Below, in pieces: positions 34,601 through 43,993 of a stretch of DNA of 64,000 nt. A model generated the notes under the pieces. The model did no database searches. It was not told the origin of the DNA and saw only the letters and a list, made by a program, of their open reading frames with translations. This stretch comes from a methanogenic archaeon ISO4-H5 (GTDB lineage: Archaea; Thermoplasmatota; Thermoplasmata; Methanomassiliicoccales; Methanomethylophilaceae), in NCBI GenBank assembly GCA_001560915.1, contig CP014214.1:1798001-1862000 (forward strand), given 5' to 3'. Within the stretch, counting starts at the first letter, position 1. Each line of letters begins with the position of its first letter. Made by a program: the position numbers and the translations under genes.

Positions 34601-37438
34601 GAATCCGTCCCCATCCTCACAACAGTCTAAAACTGAAAAATCGCCCAACGGCGAATACAGGTAAACCGTCTTTGAAGAAATCTCTATTTTTTCATCAACC
34701 ATCAGCGGCCCATCTTTGGTGGTCACAAAGAATCCCCCGAAACTGCCTCCCTCACAACCTAATAATTGATCAAAACTTATCTTGGATGCATCGATGCCCA
34801 AAGGCAAATAGAAGGTGACATCGTAAGGGTGGGCCAAGACCCATTGGCCGTTGATAAAATGTTTTAATGTCGGAGATCTGAACAGACTGCTGGGGTATGA
34901 GTCGAGATTTCCCGCTAAATATACCTCCCCCATACTGTATCCGAAGGGAACGTCACCGGTTTCTGTCAAACCGGACGGTATGAAAATACTGCCCCCCTTG
35001 TGAACCATCAAACTCAAAGAACCGACATGCGTAAGATTGGAGTCGGCGGGAATGGTGATGTAGACTCCATTATCAACAGTATTGGAGAAAACATAGTCTC
35101 CGACATACTCAAGGGAACTAGGTAAAGAAATCGACGTCAAACCAGTCATCGAAAATGCACCGTTTCCGATGCGCTTCAGACCTTCTTTGAACTCAACCGT
35201 ATGGAGCTTGGAACAGCTCATGAACGCATGATCGCCGATTTCGACAACGGATGAAGGTATGGAGACGAATTCCAGATATGTAGCCTGACAGGCTTTGGGC
35301 GCCACATGCGTCACATTTTCAGCAATGTTGAGATGGGGCTGATTGTAGGGTATTTTGATCAATGTGAATCCGGTTTCATCATACATCGCTCCGTCGAAGA
35401 CACGATAGAGGCCGTTGGGAAACTCGAATTTCGGCAGTTTCTTGCCCATTACCTCGTCATATATCCCTTGCAGGTCCTCAGGCATGACATACGTGTAATC
35501 CAACGGCTCATCCAGTTGCATACTGTTCTCAACACCCGAAATGTCGACCATGAATGAGCATACGGTGGGCGTTCCGTCAAGTATCAATGAAAGCTTGAGA
35601 AAAGAAATCGTACCGTCCAGATCGTTTTCGAACAGTCTTTTCACTTCGATCACTGATGAATCGGTAAATGCAAATCTGCTCCAGGAAAGAACATCTTCCG
35701 CTGTACAATCGAGTACGATCTGTGAATGATCAAGACTTGTACAGTTTCCAAATGCATGATACTCGATATTTTTCAATCCGCTGGGAAATTGAACGGTGGC
35801 CAGATTAACGCACCCGCTGAAACAATCCTGTGGTATCCTTTCCCTATCACCTTCGAATATGACTTCTTCCAGCTGTTCGCACCCCATAAAAGTAGCTCTT
35901 CCCAAGACAACTGTCTCTGGAATTGTAATTGCGTTCAGGGCAGAACCCGCGAATATTCCTTCGGAACCGTTAATCCCCACCGCATCATCGAAAATGCAAT
36001 TGTCCCCGATGGAGATTGATTCGAGTTCTTTGCATTTGGAGAATGCGTTTGTCTTTACGATGCACCCGTCACCTAGAGTAAGCGTTGATATCTTTATGCC
36101 CAAAAATGCCCCGCGACCTATCTCGCAGCCTGCTGGAATTGAAAGTACAGGGTCGGCCAGATCTCCGTAAATGGCTAATGCATATTCCCCAACATACTCC
36201 AATTCGGGAGATAGATACAATTCCACTGGTGCTTTACAAATTGCAAACGCTCTGTCTCCAATTCTCTTTACTTTCGACAAATCCAAAACCAATGGTTCGT
36301 TAGATTGAAAAACAGAATCGAATGCCTGACTGCCGACTTGCTCTAAACCGCTGAAATCAAATGTTGTAAGGGAATTGCTGCCATAGAACGCTACTCTCCC
36401 TATTTCCTTGATTATACCCGCAGTTGTTACTGTAACCAAATGTTCACAGTGATTGAAACATCCTGCGGGTATTGTTGAGACTCCGGATCCGATGGTTACA
36501 GAAGTTAATGACGAACAAAGAGCGAATGAATTCCCCCCCAACTCTGTTACACTGTCCGGAATAACTATTGAACTCAATCTAGTGTCCTTAAATGATTCAT
36601 ACCCAAAGCTCTCAACCATGCCGTTTATCTTTATATTTTCCACACTGGATTGATAAAAACAACGGAATGGTATATTGGCATCAGAATTCCAATATACCTC
36701 TTCAAGATTTTTGGTATAGTAGAACGCATAATCCCCTACAGTCTCTGCGACATCTGGGATTGTAATCGTATTCAAACTTGAATATGCAAATGCCCAATTT
36801 CCTATAGAGGTAACACCTTTTTCAAACGTAACGGATGTGACTCCACCTTTGGTGTAGAAACAAAAAGCATAACCAATGGGGGATCTGAAGACATCGAACT
36901 CGCTGAAAGCATAATCCTGAACTTTGACGCAACCCTTGAACACGATTGAGTAATGAACAGGTTCAGCCAATGTACCGGGTGCCATTTCAGGATATGCTGG
37001 CGGATTCTGAGTTTGTAAATTGCTGGTTAATCCTATGTGGAACATGTATTGTCTGATTGAATAATCCAACAAACTAAATTTCTGAAAACACAATCCGACA
37101 GAAACTACCTTGCAGTCTTCATCATTGTACTTGATGTACTCTGGAACTGTAACAACATCCCCTTCGGTAACGTTCCCGATACCAACCAATTGTGCGACAT
37201 AATCTCCATTTGAATCGGTGTTTACCCAATAACTCAACCCATCTGCCGTTTCATAAAAAGATACCTTGCTGTCAGGAGAGTTATACTCAAACACATATTG
37301 ATTATAATCTTCAGGTAATGGCCTATCAAAAGGATCTGGAACATCATCCTGTGCATTCGTCTCATCAGAAAAACATGTACACGCTATACAAACAACAGCA
37401 AAAACGCTTACTAACGAAATAAACGCGACTGCCTTCAA
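31673..37438 (-). CDS. Giant cell-surface protein: leucine-rich repeats, InlB-like repeat, beta-propeller, membrane anchor
   Basis: The product has 1921 residues, the largest gene here. A signal peptide spans ~1-27. BspA-type leucine-rich repeats run from ~150 to ~900 (units like FSGCVNLATVQFPSGLKNIE). An InlB/Listeria-Bacteroides repeat lies at ~1065 (VSFDSRGGTACDSVSV, then FLGWTTENG). A PQQ-like propeller spans ~1190-1600 (GRLYTRAGDTLYMYDLDTG). A final domain (SYYVVGEAPVADK) precedes a membrane helix and RRRVHV. It probably mediates adhesion or ligand capture at the cell surface and heads an operon with at least the next downstream gene. Confidence 0.85.
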   Translation of the reverse strand: MKAVAFISLVSVFAVVCIACTCFSDETNAQDDVPDPFDRPLPEDYNQYVFEYNSPDSKVSFYETADGLSYWVNTDSNGDYVAQLVGIGNVTEGDVVTVPEYIKYNDEDCKVVSVGLCFQKFSLLDYSIRQYMFHIGLTSNLQTQNPPAYPEMAPGTLAEPVHYSIVFKGCVKVQDYAFSEFDVFRSPIGYAFCFYTKGGVTSVTFEKGVTSIGNWAFAYSSLNTITIPDVAETVGDYAFYYTKNLEEVYWNSDANIPFRCFYQSSVENIKINGMVESFGYESFKDTRLSSIVIPDSVTELGGNSFALCSSLTSVTIGSGVSTIPAGCFNHCEHLVTVTTAGIIKEIGRVAFYGSNSLTTFDFSGLEQVGSQAFDSVFQSNEPLVLDLSKVKRIGDRAFAICKAPVELYLSPELEYVGEYALAIYGDLADPVLSIPAGCEIGRGAFLGIKISTLTLGDGCIVKTNAFSKCKELESISIGDNCIFDDAVGINGSEGIFAGSALNAITIPETVVLGRATFMGCEQLEEVIFEGDRERIPQDCFSGCVNLATVQFPSGLKNIEYHAFGNCTSLDHSQIVLDCTAEDVLSWSRFAFTDSSVIEVKRLFENDLDGTISFLKLSLILDGTPTVCSFMVDISGVENSMQLDEPLDYTYVMPEDLQGIYDEVMGKKLPKFEFPNGLYRVFDGAMYDETGFTLIKIPYNQPHLNIAENVTHVAPKACQATYLEFVSIPSSVVEIGDHAFMSCSKLHTVEFKEGLKRIGNGAFSMTGLTSISLPSSLEYVGDYVFSNTVDNGVYITIPADSNLTHVGSLSLMVHKGGSIFIPSGLTETGDVPFGYSMGEVYLAGNLDSYPSSLFRSPTLKHFINGQWVLAHPYDVTFYLPLGIDASKISFDQLLGCEGGSFGGFFVTTKDGPLMVDEKIEISSKTVYLYSPLGDFSVLDCCEDGDGFIVSFTVSGSWTAHDILCGIDKGSVSLMDSESLYVIKLLVEGDVDGAVITVNERVVSDYVIVSFDSRGGTACDSVSVGMGRTIPREISPVPEKNRSEFLGWTTENGQILEPGTPITADITLYASWADANPRLVFDGYSHFIVKVNGIAVDSGYRVTPEDEIVLEWIPNEGYTFDHWYVSDNHGSREIITENYSFTGVTDDTKLGLSEKYYNPSYFLRQINNVDFPIDSDPLALQWMTSFEQDTTGSMWTGGTGTPLVVDGRLYTRAGDTLYMYDLDTGRLLKSVPSVESGSFYHFIGYANGMIFDSTAKKIYDLDLNYLKDSPVSITKVLSDDSGIYLASGAGGIYKYSSDLSEQLWHLKEGYLTYTSWGVSGGIQIYDGYLYWVGITKDGEVALQSVNTEDTSDFHELILTDFKHFMLDDGWVTCYNGTIYITVYSEGLFGDNSGATGGGVIAASINKGVFSEDYRYYQLGSSAQSNFIVYNGRGYVNGGTTFFVFDVDNEDGRNLTKVYSYNHGRFTHGGIVLNNPPGSDTVEVMFIPYDPTMSIMIFYDSPGQELTKYRNLFVQVPSQYNSQAVRFTDDGRIYFYNDAGNVCVLGKEIHSQFIILREGNKVRCITYDGTIADALIELGITDDYYLYMMNPFYASTQLEYDESLAEQYRLFYFSDVPLTSAVWKNDLLWYSDEYGIKNIDGIKGGNLYLDGEEFLLIDKDEYSYSIRFVDLSGNEIKSAIAGKASAGTELNIGEFEDRNIAGYSYRDVSAERLAISPDESRNVLTFTYDVIKATVIDLTDNVVGDVATVSVTDIQTLADDVNPVELILPQGKMELSNDVLKVLSARGASVSVSLKTIEAKDIEEKQRENVPEGAVIFSISIESAEEYIHELGGTAKITLPISITGTNLALWYLDDAGTMHLIEDAVFSDGSVTFTTDHLSYYVVGEAPVADKEGFPVLLFAVVGLVAVLAIIAVICLLRRRVHV

Positions 37439-37532
37439 TACACCACCGCCGTAACTCCAGATTATCTTTTAACTTCAACGTCATGGAAGTTAAGGGACTC
37501 TCTTCAACTCATTCGATAGTGTTCTGTCGACG

Positions 37533-37566
37533 TTGGCTAATATAATATATGTTACATATTGGCTAA
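37533..37566 (-). promoter_or_regulatory. Promoter with flanking TTGGCTAA repeats upstream of the giant surface gene
   Basis: Two direct TTGGCTAA copies, 26 bp apart, flank an AT-rich core (TATAATATATG). The core sits ~100 bases before the start codon. The repeats could be operator sites around a TATA box. Confidence 0.45.
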
Positions 37567-37650
37567 CACTTGCTTAAATTGTCAGGCAAACTCTACAGGA
37601 ACGGCATGATATATCGACGTGACATATTGAAAAGTGCACAAGAAAAATGG

Positions 37651-37667
37651 AGGGGTTGCCCCCTCTG
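37651..37667 (-). terminator. Hairpin after the 498-residue surface protein gene
   Basis: GAGGGG/CCCCTC with a short loop lies just downstream of the stop codon at 37,675 on the minus strand, separating it from the giant gene's promoter. Confidence 0.45.
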
Positions 37668-37674
37668 TTGAAGT

Positions 37675-39171
37675 TTATGCCTTTCTGCGGTAGTAGTTGA
37701 ATCCGATCAGCATCGACAGGGCGATTCCGACCACCATCAGGAGACCGAGGTACAACATGAACGTAGCACCTGAATCCTCCGAAACGGACTCCGCAACAAC
37801 CACGTAAGTGGAGTTGTGGGTGGTCTCGAAGGTTACGCTGTCGGAGGTGTGGGATATGACCCTCATCTTCTCCAGCGCGGATCCGTTCTGCCAGTACACC
37901 GCGGGGACCTTGTCCTTCTCCGGGGTGTAAGGCAGGGTGATCTGCATCTTCCCGGTTATGGGCTGATCGTCGGCCTTGGTTACGGTGACCTCGTAGGCAC
38001 GGGCGGTACCGTCGACCTCCGCGGTGTTGGGGATCTCCTCCACCTTGGCGATGACGGCAGTACCCGCTTCTATCGACGAAGTGTCCTGGATCACCACGGA
38101 GATGTTGTCGTCCACAGTGACTGTGACCGTCTTCGTGTCGGCAGGGATGACGAACGCATCCGTATCCTTGTCCAGGACGACCTCGGTCTTCCCGGATTCG
38201 TCAACGGTAGCGTTCATCGCAGCCCACACGGCACTGATGGTCAGATCCTTGGCGGGAACGGTACTCGGTATCTCCTGGTCCCACTTGACGAAGGTGAATC
38301 CTTCCTTGGCGGGATCCGCGGGAGCGGTAACCGCAGTGCCATAATCCTGAGTGATCGCTGCCACCTCAGAGCCTCCGAGAGTATCGAAGGTGATGGTGTA
38401 GGTATTGACCGTCCACTGCGCCACGTACGTTGTGTTACCTGCGGGCATGATCGAAGGGAATGCAGGTTCCCATCCGACAAAGGTGTACCCTTCCCTGACG
38501 GGGTCCGCCGGGGCGGTAACCACTGTTCCGTACGCCTGTGTTATACCATCCACCGCACTTCCCCCGTTGGAATCGAAGGTGATGGTGGATGTGGCGTTGA
38601 TGAACTTCGCAGTCAGCGTACTGTCGGCGGTTGCGCTGAAGGTGTACCCGGCCTGTGCCGAGACCCTCTCGCTGCCGGAGAACCAGCCGTCGAAGAGGTA
38701 TCCCGCGGCGGCTTCCGCGGTCACGGTGACCTGCTCCCCTGTCCTGTATTCGCCGGCGCCGGACACGGATCCGGCGGCGGCCGGGTCCGCGGTAGCAGCG
38801 ACGTCGTAGAACTGCATGTAGCTGAGAGTACAGTGGTACGTTGCACCGTTGGGGGTGGCGATGACGGTGTAGTTCTGGTTCTTTTCCAGAGCCGCACCCA
38901 TCTCCACACCGACCCTCTTCCCATCGGATCCGCTCGCCTTCAGCACCTTGCCGCCGACGATCACGTCGTACATACCGAGTCCAGGGTCGCTGTCGAGCAC
39001 GATGACGAGATAAGTGTTCCCGTCGGTGTACTCAACGGTCAGACCGACGCAGTCGCTGGATTCCCACCTCTGGGATGCCGCATCAGACATGTCTGAGGAC
39101 GGCCCCAGCACAGCTGCCGCTAACACAACGGCGAACAGTGCCGAGACCGCCAGGACTGTCTTGAATCTCAT
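37675..39171 (-). CDS. Membrane-anchored surface protein with InlB-like repeats
   Basis: The product has 498 residues. A signal peptide (VLAVSALFAVVLAAAVLG) is followed by SDMSDAAS. Next are a GYLFDGWFSG bacterial-repeat unit and two near-identical InlB/Listeria-Bacteroides repeats at ~195 and ~260 (ITFDSNGGSAVDGI and ITFDTLGGSEVAAI, each ending in a GYTFVGW or GFTFVKW box). A strand-rich domain and a C-terminal helix (FMLYLGLLMVVGIALSMLIG) with NYYRRKA complete it. It is probably displayed outward, and lies 10 bases downstream of the 847-residue gene. Confidence 0.8.
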   Translation of the reverse strand: MRFKTVLAVSALFAVVLAAAVLGPSSDMSDAASQRWESSDCVGLTVEYTDGNTYLVIVLDSDPGLGMYDVIVGGKVLKASGSDGKRVGVEMGAALEKNQNYTVIATPNGATYHCTLSYMQFYDVAATADPAAAGSVSGAGEYRTGEQVTVTAEAAAGYLFDGWFSGSERVSAQAGYTFSATADSTLTAKFINATSTITFDSNGGSAVDGITQAYGTVVTAPADPVREGYTFVGWEPAFPSIMPAGNTTYVAQWTVNTYTITFDTLGGSEVAAITQDYGTAVTAPADPAKEGFTFVKWDQEIPSTVPAKDLTISAVWAAMNATVDESGKTEVVLDKDTDAFVIPADTKTVTVTVDDNISVVIQDTSSIEAGTAVIAKVEEIPNTAEVDGTARAYEVTVTKADDQPITGKMQITLPYTPEKDKVPAVYWQNGSALEKMRVISHTSDSVTFETTHNSTYVVVAESVSEDSGATFMLYLGLLMVVGIALSMLIGFNYYRRKA

Positions 39172-39181
39172 CGGCGCACCT

Positions 39182-41725
39182 TCAGGGCTTTCCCACCACG
39201 GCCTGTATCTCTGACACGCACATGATCACGGGGGAGTGAACGGTGACGTCCTCCTCGATACCGGTGACGGAAGTTCCCTTGAACGAGAAGGTAGCGAAAC
39301 CGAACACCAGCATTGCACTGTCGTTGTCGAGCAGGAACTCGCCGGTGACGGATGAGACCTTCTTATCGGTCGGGATGGTCACGGTGGCATTCTCCACGCC
39401 CTCGGTCACTCCGCTGGTGGTGTAGATCCATACCTTGTCGGTGTCGTTCCAGGTCTTGTAGACGTAGCTGATGGCAAATTTGCCGGCAGAATCCACGTAA
39501 CCGTCTTTGGCGGTAACGGTGGCCTTGAATCCGTGCTTATCGCCGGAAGCGATCTCCGCGACGGAGACATCGTACTCGGATGCCTTGCCTACATCCTTGA
39601 ATTCGACGGTGACGGTGACGTCGTTGCCGTCCGTGGAGTAGACCATAGCGCAGTTGTCGGAGATGATTCCGTAACCTCCGTTGTCGGAGACTGTGTATTT
39701 AACCGTCTCGAACTCATCGGGCAGAACGGTGATCATACCGTAGGTGCCGATTGCGTTAGTAGTAGTCCAGAACGCCTTTCCGTCAGCACCGGTCACAGTG
39801 AGTGACCAAGTGGTCTTCACTACTGCGGAATAGTCCGCAGTTAAAGTGATTACATCCCCTTCACCCGCATCGCGATAATCCACGACGTACTGTGCACCGA
39901 GCATAAGCCCGTCGTTAATCTTCCAACCGTTGAAGTTCATATCCGCCTTTGCAGGTGCAGTTGGCAGAGTAATAACATCACCGAGATGGCAGTTCGCAAT
40001 TGGTTGAATCAATGTAGTTCCGTCAACACATTTGACAGTGTACTCCACGGCGGCCCACTCACAAGAAATGGTGATATTCCTGGCTGGAACGGTAATAGCA
40101 TTACCAGACAGTATCGCCCCGTCGAGCTTCAATACTGGTGTGTATCCGATACGTTCCGAGGCAACAATGACCAGTTCAGTACCATAGTCCAGCGCAGTTC
40201 CGCTGTTAACGATGGCGTTTCCATCCCTAACCTCTATACCATCACCGGCAACGGTGACTACAAACTGCTTAACGCTGAATTTCGCATAGACGGTTGTACT
40301 TTCAGTGAATGTTGCTTGAGTACATTGGTGTTGGTATTCCGCATCGGTAAACCAACCGGCAAACTCATACCCTTCTACGACAGGGTCGTCAAGGGTCTTG
40401 GACGCCCCGGCACTAACTAGCGTATATGAAGGTTCCCCATTGATAAATGTTGTAATCAAAAAGGGATCGGTCAGATTATTGAACACGTTAGCAATGTCCC
40501 CATTTGCTACAGTACTACCAATAGACAATGAATATTCTTCACCAACCGGTGTTACTGTATATTCGTTGCCACTAAGTAATCCGAGACAAGCGATCTCTGA
40601 ATTCGCCAAATCAGTACCATCTTTTAATATGAGTCCATTTGCCAGTGTGATGACGTTGATTCCACAATTATTAAGCGCCATCAGTCCGATTTTCACAGAT
40701 GGGGTGCCAGATGATGGTGTGTTCTTTGTTTTACTCCAACTTCCTTCATATGCCCCATGATAGATTCCTTCGATTGTAACATCACCTATACCAGTCAATG
40801 AGTCTGTGCAAGAAGTCAAATTACATTTCTGAGTTGATGCTTTGTATATTCCATATGAATTTACGTATACATCTTTCTTGAAAACGATGTTGAAGTTGAA
40901 TCTGTCGCAACTTTGATCCTGCGCAGGGGTGCCGTTACTGTCTCCGTGAGGTTTGGTAAACGGTTGTGTATTTAGAATCACGGATCCTTCAAACACAATG
41001 TTCAAGGTATTGCTGACAGGGCCACGGAACATGGCATCCGTATACGTTTTGTCACTTACCGGATAGGATTCGTCAACATATATGAGAGACTTAGTGGTGC
41101 TAGCGTTCGCACCAATAAAAACAACATCACAATTGTTGACTTTTTCAGGTATTGTTATTGTCTGATTACTTTTAACCTGCCATACTTCGGTCTCTACTCC
41201 GTCTAAGGAAACGATGTTCTGTTCGAATTGCACCCCCAGCCTTACCAGAGTTGCAAATCCGGAAGAGTAGGTGTAATATAGATTGCCATTGGAGTCTGTA
41301 TACTCAACCCCTTTCTCCATGTTCACTGTGTATTCACCAGTGCTTTCAGTAACCGCGAGTTTGCCATAATGGACATAGTCCATCATCGTCCCCCGATCTC
41401 CTTCACCCTGAAATACAGGAACCAGATTGGCCCCATTCATCTTGACATTAAAACAACTAACGGTATATGTCAGTCCAATCTTCAATGTCGGTGTGCACTG
41501 ACCGTTGCTTACGTGACATACCACATAGTGACTGCTATTCACAAAGGCCACAGCCAAATCGTCAACAGAACCAGTAACACTGTCAGGTGCAGTTACTGTG
41601 ACAGATACTTGTTTTTCCGTATCTGTCGCTTCTGAATTATCGGATAATACCAAGAAGCCAGCCGAGAGAAGCACACAAAGGCCGATAACCAACAATTTGT
41701 ATCTGATTGTATCTCCTCCCTCCAA
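39182..41725 (-). CDS. Secreted surface protein with InlB-like repeat, no C-terminal anchor
   Basis: The product has 847 residues. A signal peptide (YKLLVIGLCVLLSAGFLVL) is followed by SDNSEATDTEK. Most of the chain is strand-rich without a clear family. One InlB-type unit lies at ~445 (SYTLVSAGASKTLDD, then GYEFAGWFTDAEY), and another GWK-type segment (MNFNGWKINDG) at ~610. Unlike its neighbours it ends (SEIQAVVGKP) without a membrane helix, so it may be released, held by partners, or truncated. Confidence 0.7.
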   Translation of the reverse strand: MEGGDTIRYKLLVIGLCVLLSAGFLVLSDNSEATDTEKQVSVTVTAPDSVTGSVDDLAVAFVNSSHYVVCHVSNGQCTPTLKIGLTYTVSCFNVKMNGANLVPVFQGEGDRGTMMDYVHYGKLAVTESTGEYTVNMEKGVEYTDSNGNLYYTYSSGFATLVRLGVQFEQNIVSLDGVETEVWQVKSNQTITIPEKVNNCDVVFIGANASTTKSLIYVDESYPVSDKTYTDAMFRGPVSNTLNIVFEGSVILNTQPFTKPHGDSNGTPAQDQSCDRFNFNIVFKKDVYVNSYGIYKASTQKCNLTSCTDSLTGIGDVTIEGIYHGAYEGSWSKTKNTPSSGTPSVKIGLMALNNCGINVITLANGLILKDGTDLANSEIACLGLLSGNEYTVTPVGEEYSLSIGSTVANGDIANVFNNLTDPFLITTFINGEPSYTLVSAGASKTLDDPVVEGYEFAGWFTDAEYQHQCTQATFTESTTVYAKFSVKQFVVTVAGDGIEVRDGNAIVNSGTALDYGTELVIVASERIGYTPVLKLDGAILSGNAITVPARNITISCEWAAVEYTVKCVDGTTLIQPIANCHLGDVITLPTAPAKADMNFNGWKINDGLMLGAQYVVDYRDAGEGDVITLTADYSAVVKTTWSLTVTGADGKAFWTTTNAIGTYGMITVLPDEFETVKYTVSDNGGYGIISDNCAMVYSTDGNDVTVTVEFKDVGKASEYDVSVAEIASGDKHGFKATVTAKDGYVDSAGKFAISYVYKTWNDTDKVWIYTTSGVTEGVENATVTIPTDKKVSSVTGEFLLDNDSAMLVFGFATFSFKGTSVTGIEEDVTVHSPVIMCVSEIQAVVGKP

Positions 41726-41930
41726 ACAAGATGGGAAGAGATAACAGATACTGATTAATCAATCTGTTAGGATGAAGGACAACAAATACTACACTGGGTG
41801 GTATATGTATCCCTTTCAATCACACGCCTAGCTCAATTCTTTCCACGCACAGTTCGTACGCACACCCGTGTAAGTGCACATTATGCATGGCGATTGGGTA
41901 AGCTTATTATCTCTCCCCAAAGATGTTTAG

Positions 41931-41950
41931 AGAGGCGGAAATCCGCCTCT
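41931..41950 (-). terminator. Terminator hairpin, originally of the 43,994 gene
   Basis: AGAGGCGGA and TCCGCCTCT pair perfectly around two bases. Without the IS between 41,959 and 43,992, this hairpin would lie directly after the stop codon of the DUF4430-like gene (copy 2). Confidence 0.6.
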
Positions 41951-41954
41951 GTGT

Positions 41955-42026
41955 TTAGCCTACGATGCCACCAGAAGTAGCACTAGATTTTCCACTTGCA
42001 ATACTAACTTGATTCATACTTTTCAT
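41955..42026 (-). CDS. Possible 23-residue peptide reading out of the IS end
   Basis: On the minus strand a GGAGGA ribosome-binding sequence lies 7 bases before ATG. A 23-codon frame follows (MKSMNQVSIASG, KSSATSGGIVG) and ends in a TAA provided by the target-site duplication. A TATA-like TTTATATATAAA at ~42,139-42,150 and a leader with two competing GGATC-type hairpins (42,041-42,075) precede it. It may be a real peptide, or an outward promoter and translation start that fuses to whatever lies next to the IS. Confidence 0.35.
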   Translation of the reverse strand: MKSMNQVSIASGKSSATSGGIVG

Positions 42027-42193
42027 TTGACATTCCTCCTGATCCGCCTTGTGCGGATCGGACGGCCGATCCGCCCTCGGACCAGCTTGCAGGGAGGGTC
42101 ATTATGTGCCCTCGACCACGTTAGAATATACATCCAACTTTATATATAAATGTAGTTTTGGATGGGTTTCTAAATGAAAATATTTAAATATTA

Positions 42194-43801
42194 TTATTTT
42201 TGGAAAATTAATGAATTCCTATATGTGCCAGACTTGATAATTTGAACAGGATTTACGCCGAACAATTCCAAAACTTCACGGGCCTGTTTGTTATATATCG
42301 ACATATGTAATGTTCCGTCAGAACGTCTGACCGCTTTCAGGTACTGCAAATCCCATAAAATATCCGAAACCGAACGTCCGGATTGTCTGCATTTCGAACG
42401 GATTCCCATGTAAACTATGGTGCTGATGACGTCCTGCAGAATCTTTCCGTTGACTGTATCTTCATTATTTTTGCAGAGCGGAAGCAACTTCAGATACTCC
42501 TTTTCTGTCTTGAACACGGTTTCGATGAAGGCTCTCCCGAAATAATCATCAAGGATCTCCGCCGGAGTCTTATCCAGATTGGATATCAGGATGAAAAATC
42601 CGCCGCGATACCTCACCCAGTTCTTCTCGCCCATACCCATCTTGTCATATTCTTCCTTGTTTTCCGACATGTAGTCGCGGAATGCCGCATCCGCATTCTC
42701 GTTGTCGAGATACACGTAGGCAAAAACCTCGTGTCCGAACACCTTATGAAGATGCTTTTTTCCGAAATAAGTGTGATTTTCCCTTACGAAATGGTACTTA
42801 CCGTTGGAGAATTGATTGCGGTATTTGGCAAAAATCGTCTTCACTCCATACCCATGACGGTCGGGCATGCGGGCGATCAGGGATTTTTCCGAGCTGCCGA
42901 TACGGTATCTGGATACCAATTCCTTCCTGACATACCCCGCATCGAGTACGAGATCTGAGATCTGGATGCCTAGATACTCGCCGACATCCGCGGAAATCCT
43001 ATCGACAGTGGAGACATCGGGAACGTTTCCCGGAAAAATATCATACCAGACAGGCAGTCCCGTGGCCCGATCCAGCACCAGGGCCAAACGGGTCTGCACT
43101 CCGACTGAGTCCAGACCGTGAGAGCACAGTCTGTTGGTGGGAAGATTCCTGATCGCATTGTCCAAAGGAGTCGAATCCACATAGCATGCGGTACCGAAAT
43201 CGGGATTCCTCTTCCTCATAAGCTGCACGAATTCCCTGAAAAAATGCTTCCTGGTGTCGAATTCTCCCATTTTTTTGAAATACTCACTGTCGGTACGCAG
43301 GGATTGGGGGCGGAGTTGGAGCACGGAGGACAGGAATGAACGTTCTATGAAACGGTCGCAGGTAATCTTAGTGCCGTTTTTCAGAACCTCATATACGGTG
43401 TGACACAACAGTTTCTCCGCAAAGAACTCATTTTTCGAAATGTTGTTGAGAATACCGATCATACCAGAGGATTTCATCATTTCAAGAACCGCATATGAAT
43501 CTCCGAATACGGTCTCGGACGGACGGAAATCACAGAATTCTTCCTTGAAGGAAGGGTCTGAAACTGATCTGAAAAGACCGGAATCCACATCATATTCCAC
43601 TAAACCGCGGGTTTTTGAAAGAAACGTACCTTTTTTACGATCAGAATCAAGAAATATGATTTTCCCTAAACTTTCCACGAGCTCCTGTTTGTAGGGATTA
43701 TCCAGCTCGGGTTGATAGTGACTGTTGACCAACGATGCACTGCCGCCGATATAATTCCCCGCGGCATCTTTCCGCCCTTTCTGAACCCTTATGAATGTCA
43801 T
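42194..43801 (-). CDS. IS4/IS1634-family DDE transposase
   Basis: The product has 535 residues. DDE motifs visible are FGTACYVDSTPLDNAI (first Asp, ~205), ISDLVLDAGYVRKELV (second Asp, ~285) and YFGRAFIETVFKTEK (~425), which fits the IS4 signature Y-x2-R-x3-E-x6-K exactly. It appears intact. The start at 43801 (MTFIRVQKGRKDAAGNYI) lies 7 bases from a palindrome containing the terminal-repeat motif. Confidence 0.92.
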   Translation of the reverse strand: MTFIRVQKGRKDAAGNYIGGSASLVNSHYQPELDNPYKQELVESLGKIIFLDSDRKKGTFLSKTRGLVEYDVDSGLFRSVSDPSFKEEFCDFRPSETVFGDSYAVLEMMKSSGMIGILNNISKNEFFAEKLLCHTVYEVLKNGTKITCDRFIERSFLSSVLQLRPQSLRTDSEYFKKMGEFDTRKHFFREFVQLMRKRNPDFGTACYVDSTPLDNAIRNLPTNRLCSHGLDSVGVQTRLALVLDRATGLPVWYDIFPGNVPDVSTVDRISADVGEYLGIQISDLVLDAGYVRKELVSRYRIGSSEKSLIARMPDRHGYGVKTIFAKYRNQFSNGKYHFVRENHTYFGKKHLHKVFGHEVFAYVYLDNENADAAFRDYMSENKEEYDKMGMGEKNWVRYRGGFFILISNLDKTPAEILDDYFGRAFIETVFKTEKEYLKLLPLCKNNEDTVNGKILQDVISTIVYMGIRSKCRQSGRSVSDILWDLQYLKAVRRSDGTLHMSIYNKQAREVLELFGVNPVQIIKSGTYRNSLIFQK

Positions 43802-43807
43802 CCCAAT

Positions 43808-43829
43808 CTAGTGCTACATAGCACTAGAC
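43808..43829. promoter_or_regulatory. Palindrome with terminal-repeat motif upstream of the transposase
   Basis: TCTAGTGCTACATAGCACTAGA is a near-perfect inverted repeat of the TCTAGTGCTA motif found in both IS ends, placed just upstream of the transposase start. Transposase binding here could repress its own gene. Confidence 0.55.
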
Positions 43830-43993
43830 AATTAAAAATTATCGGAGCAGAAAACTGGGAACGATTCGAAAATACTGGTTGTTTTTCAATGAAAAACAAT
43901 CGAAAATAAAAGAAAAGATAGAAAAACTCTAAGAAAACTCTTAGGAAATCAAGGTTTCAAAAGTCTAGTGCTACTTGTTGCGTCATCTTAGGT

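Larger units (their letters stand above)
41959..43992 (-). mobile_element. IS4-superfamily insertion sequence (IS1634-like), 2,034 bp, complete
   Basis: Imperfect terminal inverted repeats start CCTACGATGCCACCAGAAGT at 41,959 and CCTAAGATGACGCAACAAGT (complement) at 43,992. They share the run AAGTAGCACTAGA and match over ~32 bases. A 5-bp duplication TTTAG flanks both ends (41,954-41,958 and 43,993-43,997). The insertion lies on the stop codon of the gene at 43,994, which it re-creates. One transposase gene occupies most of it. Confidence 0.88.
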
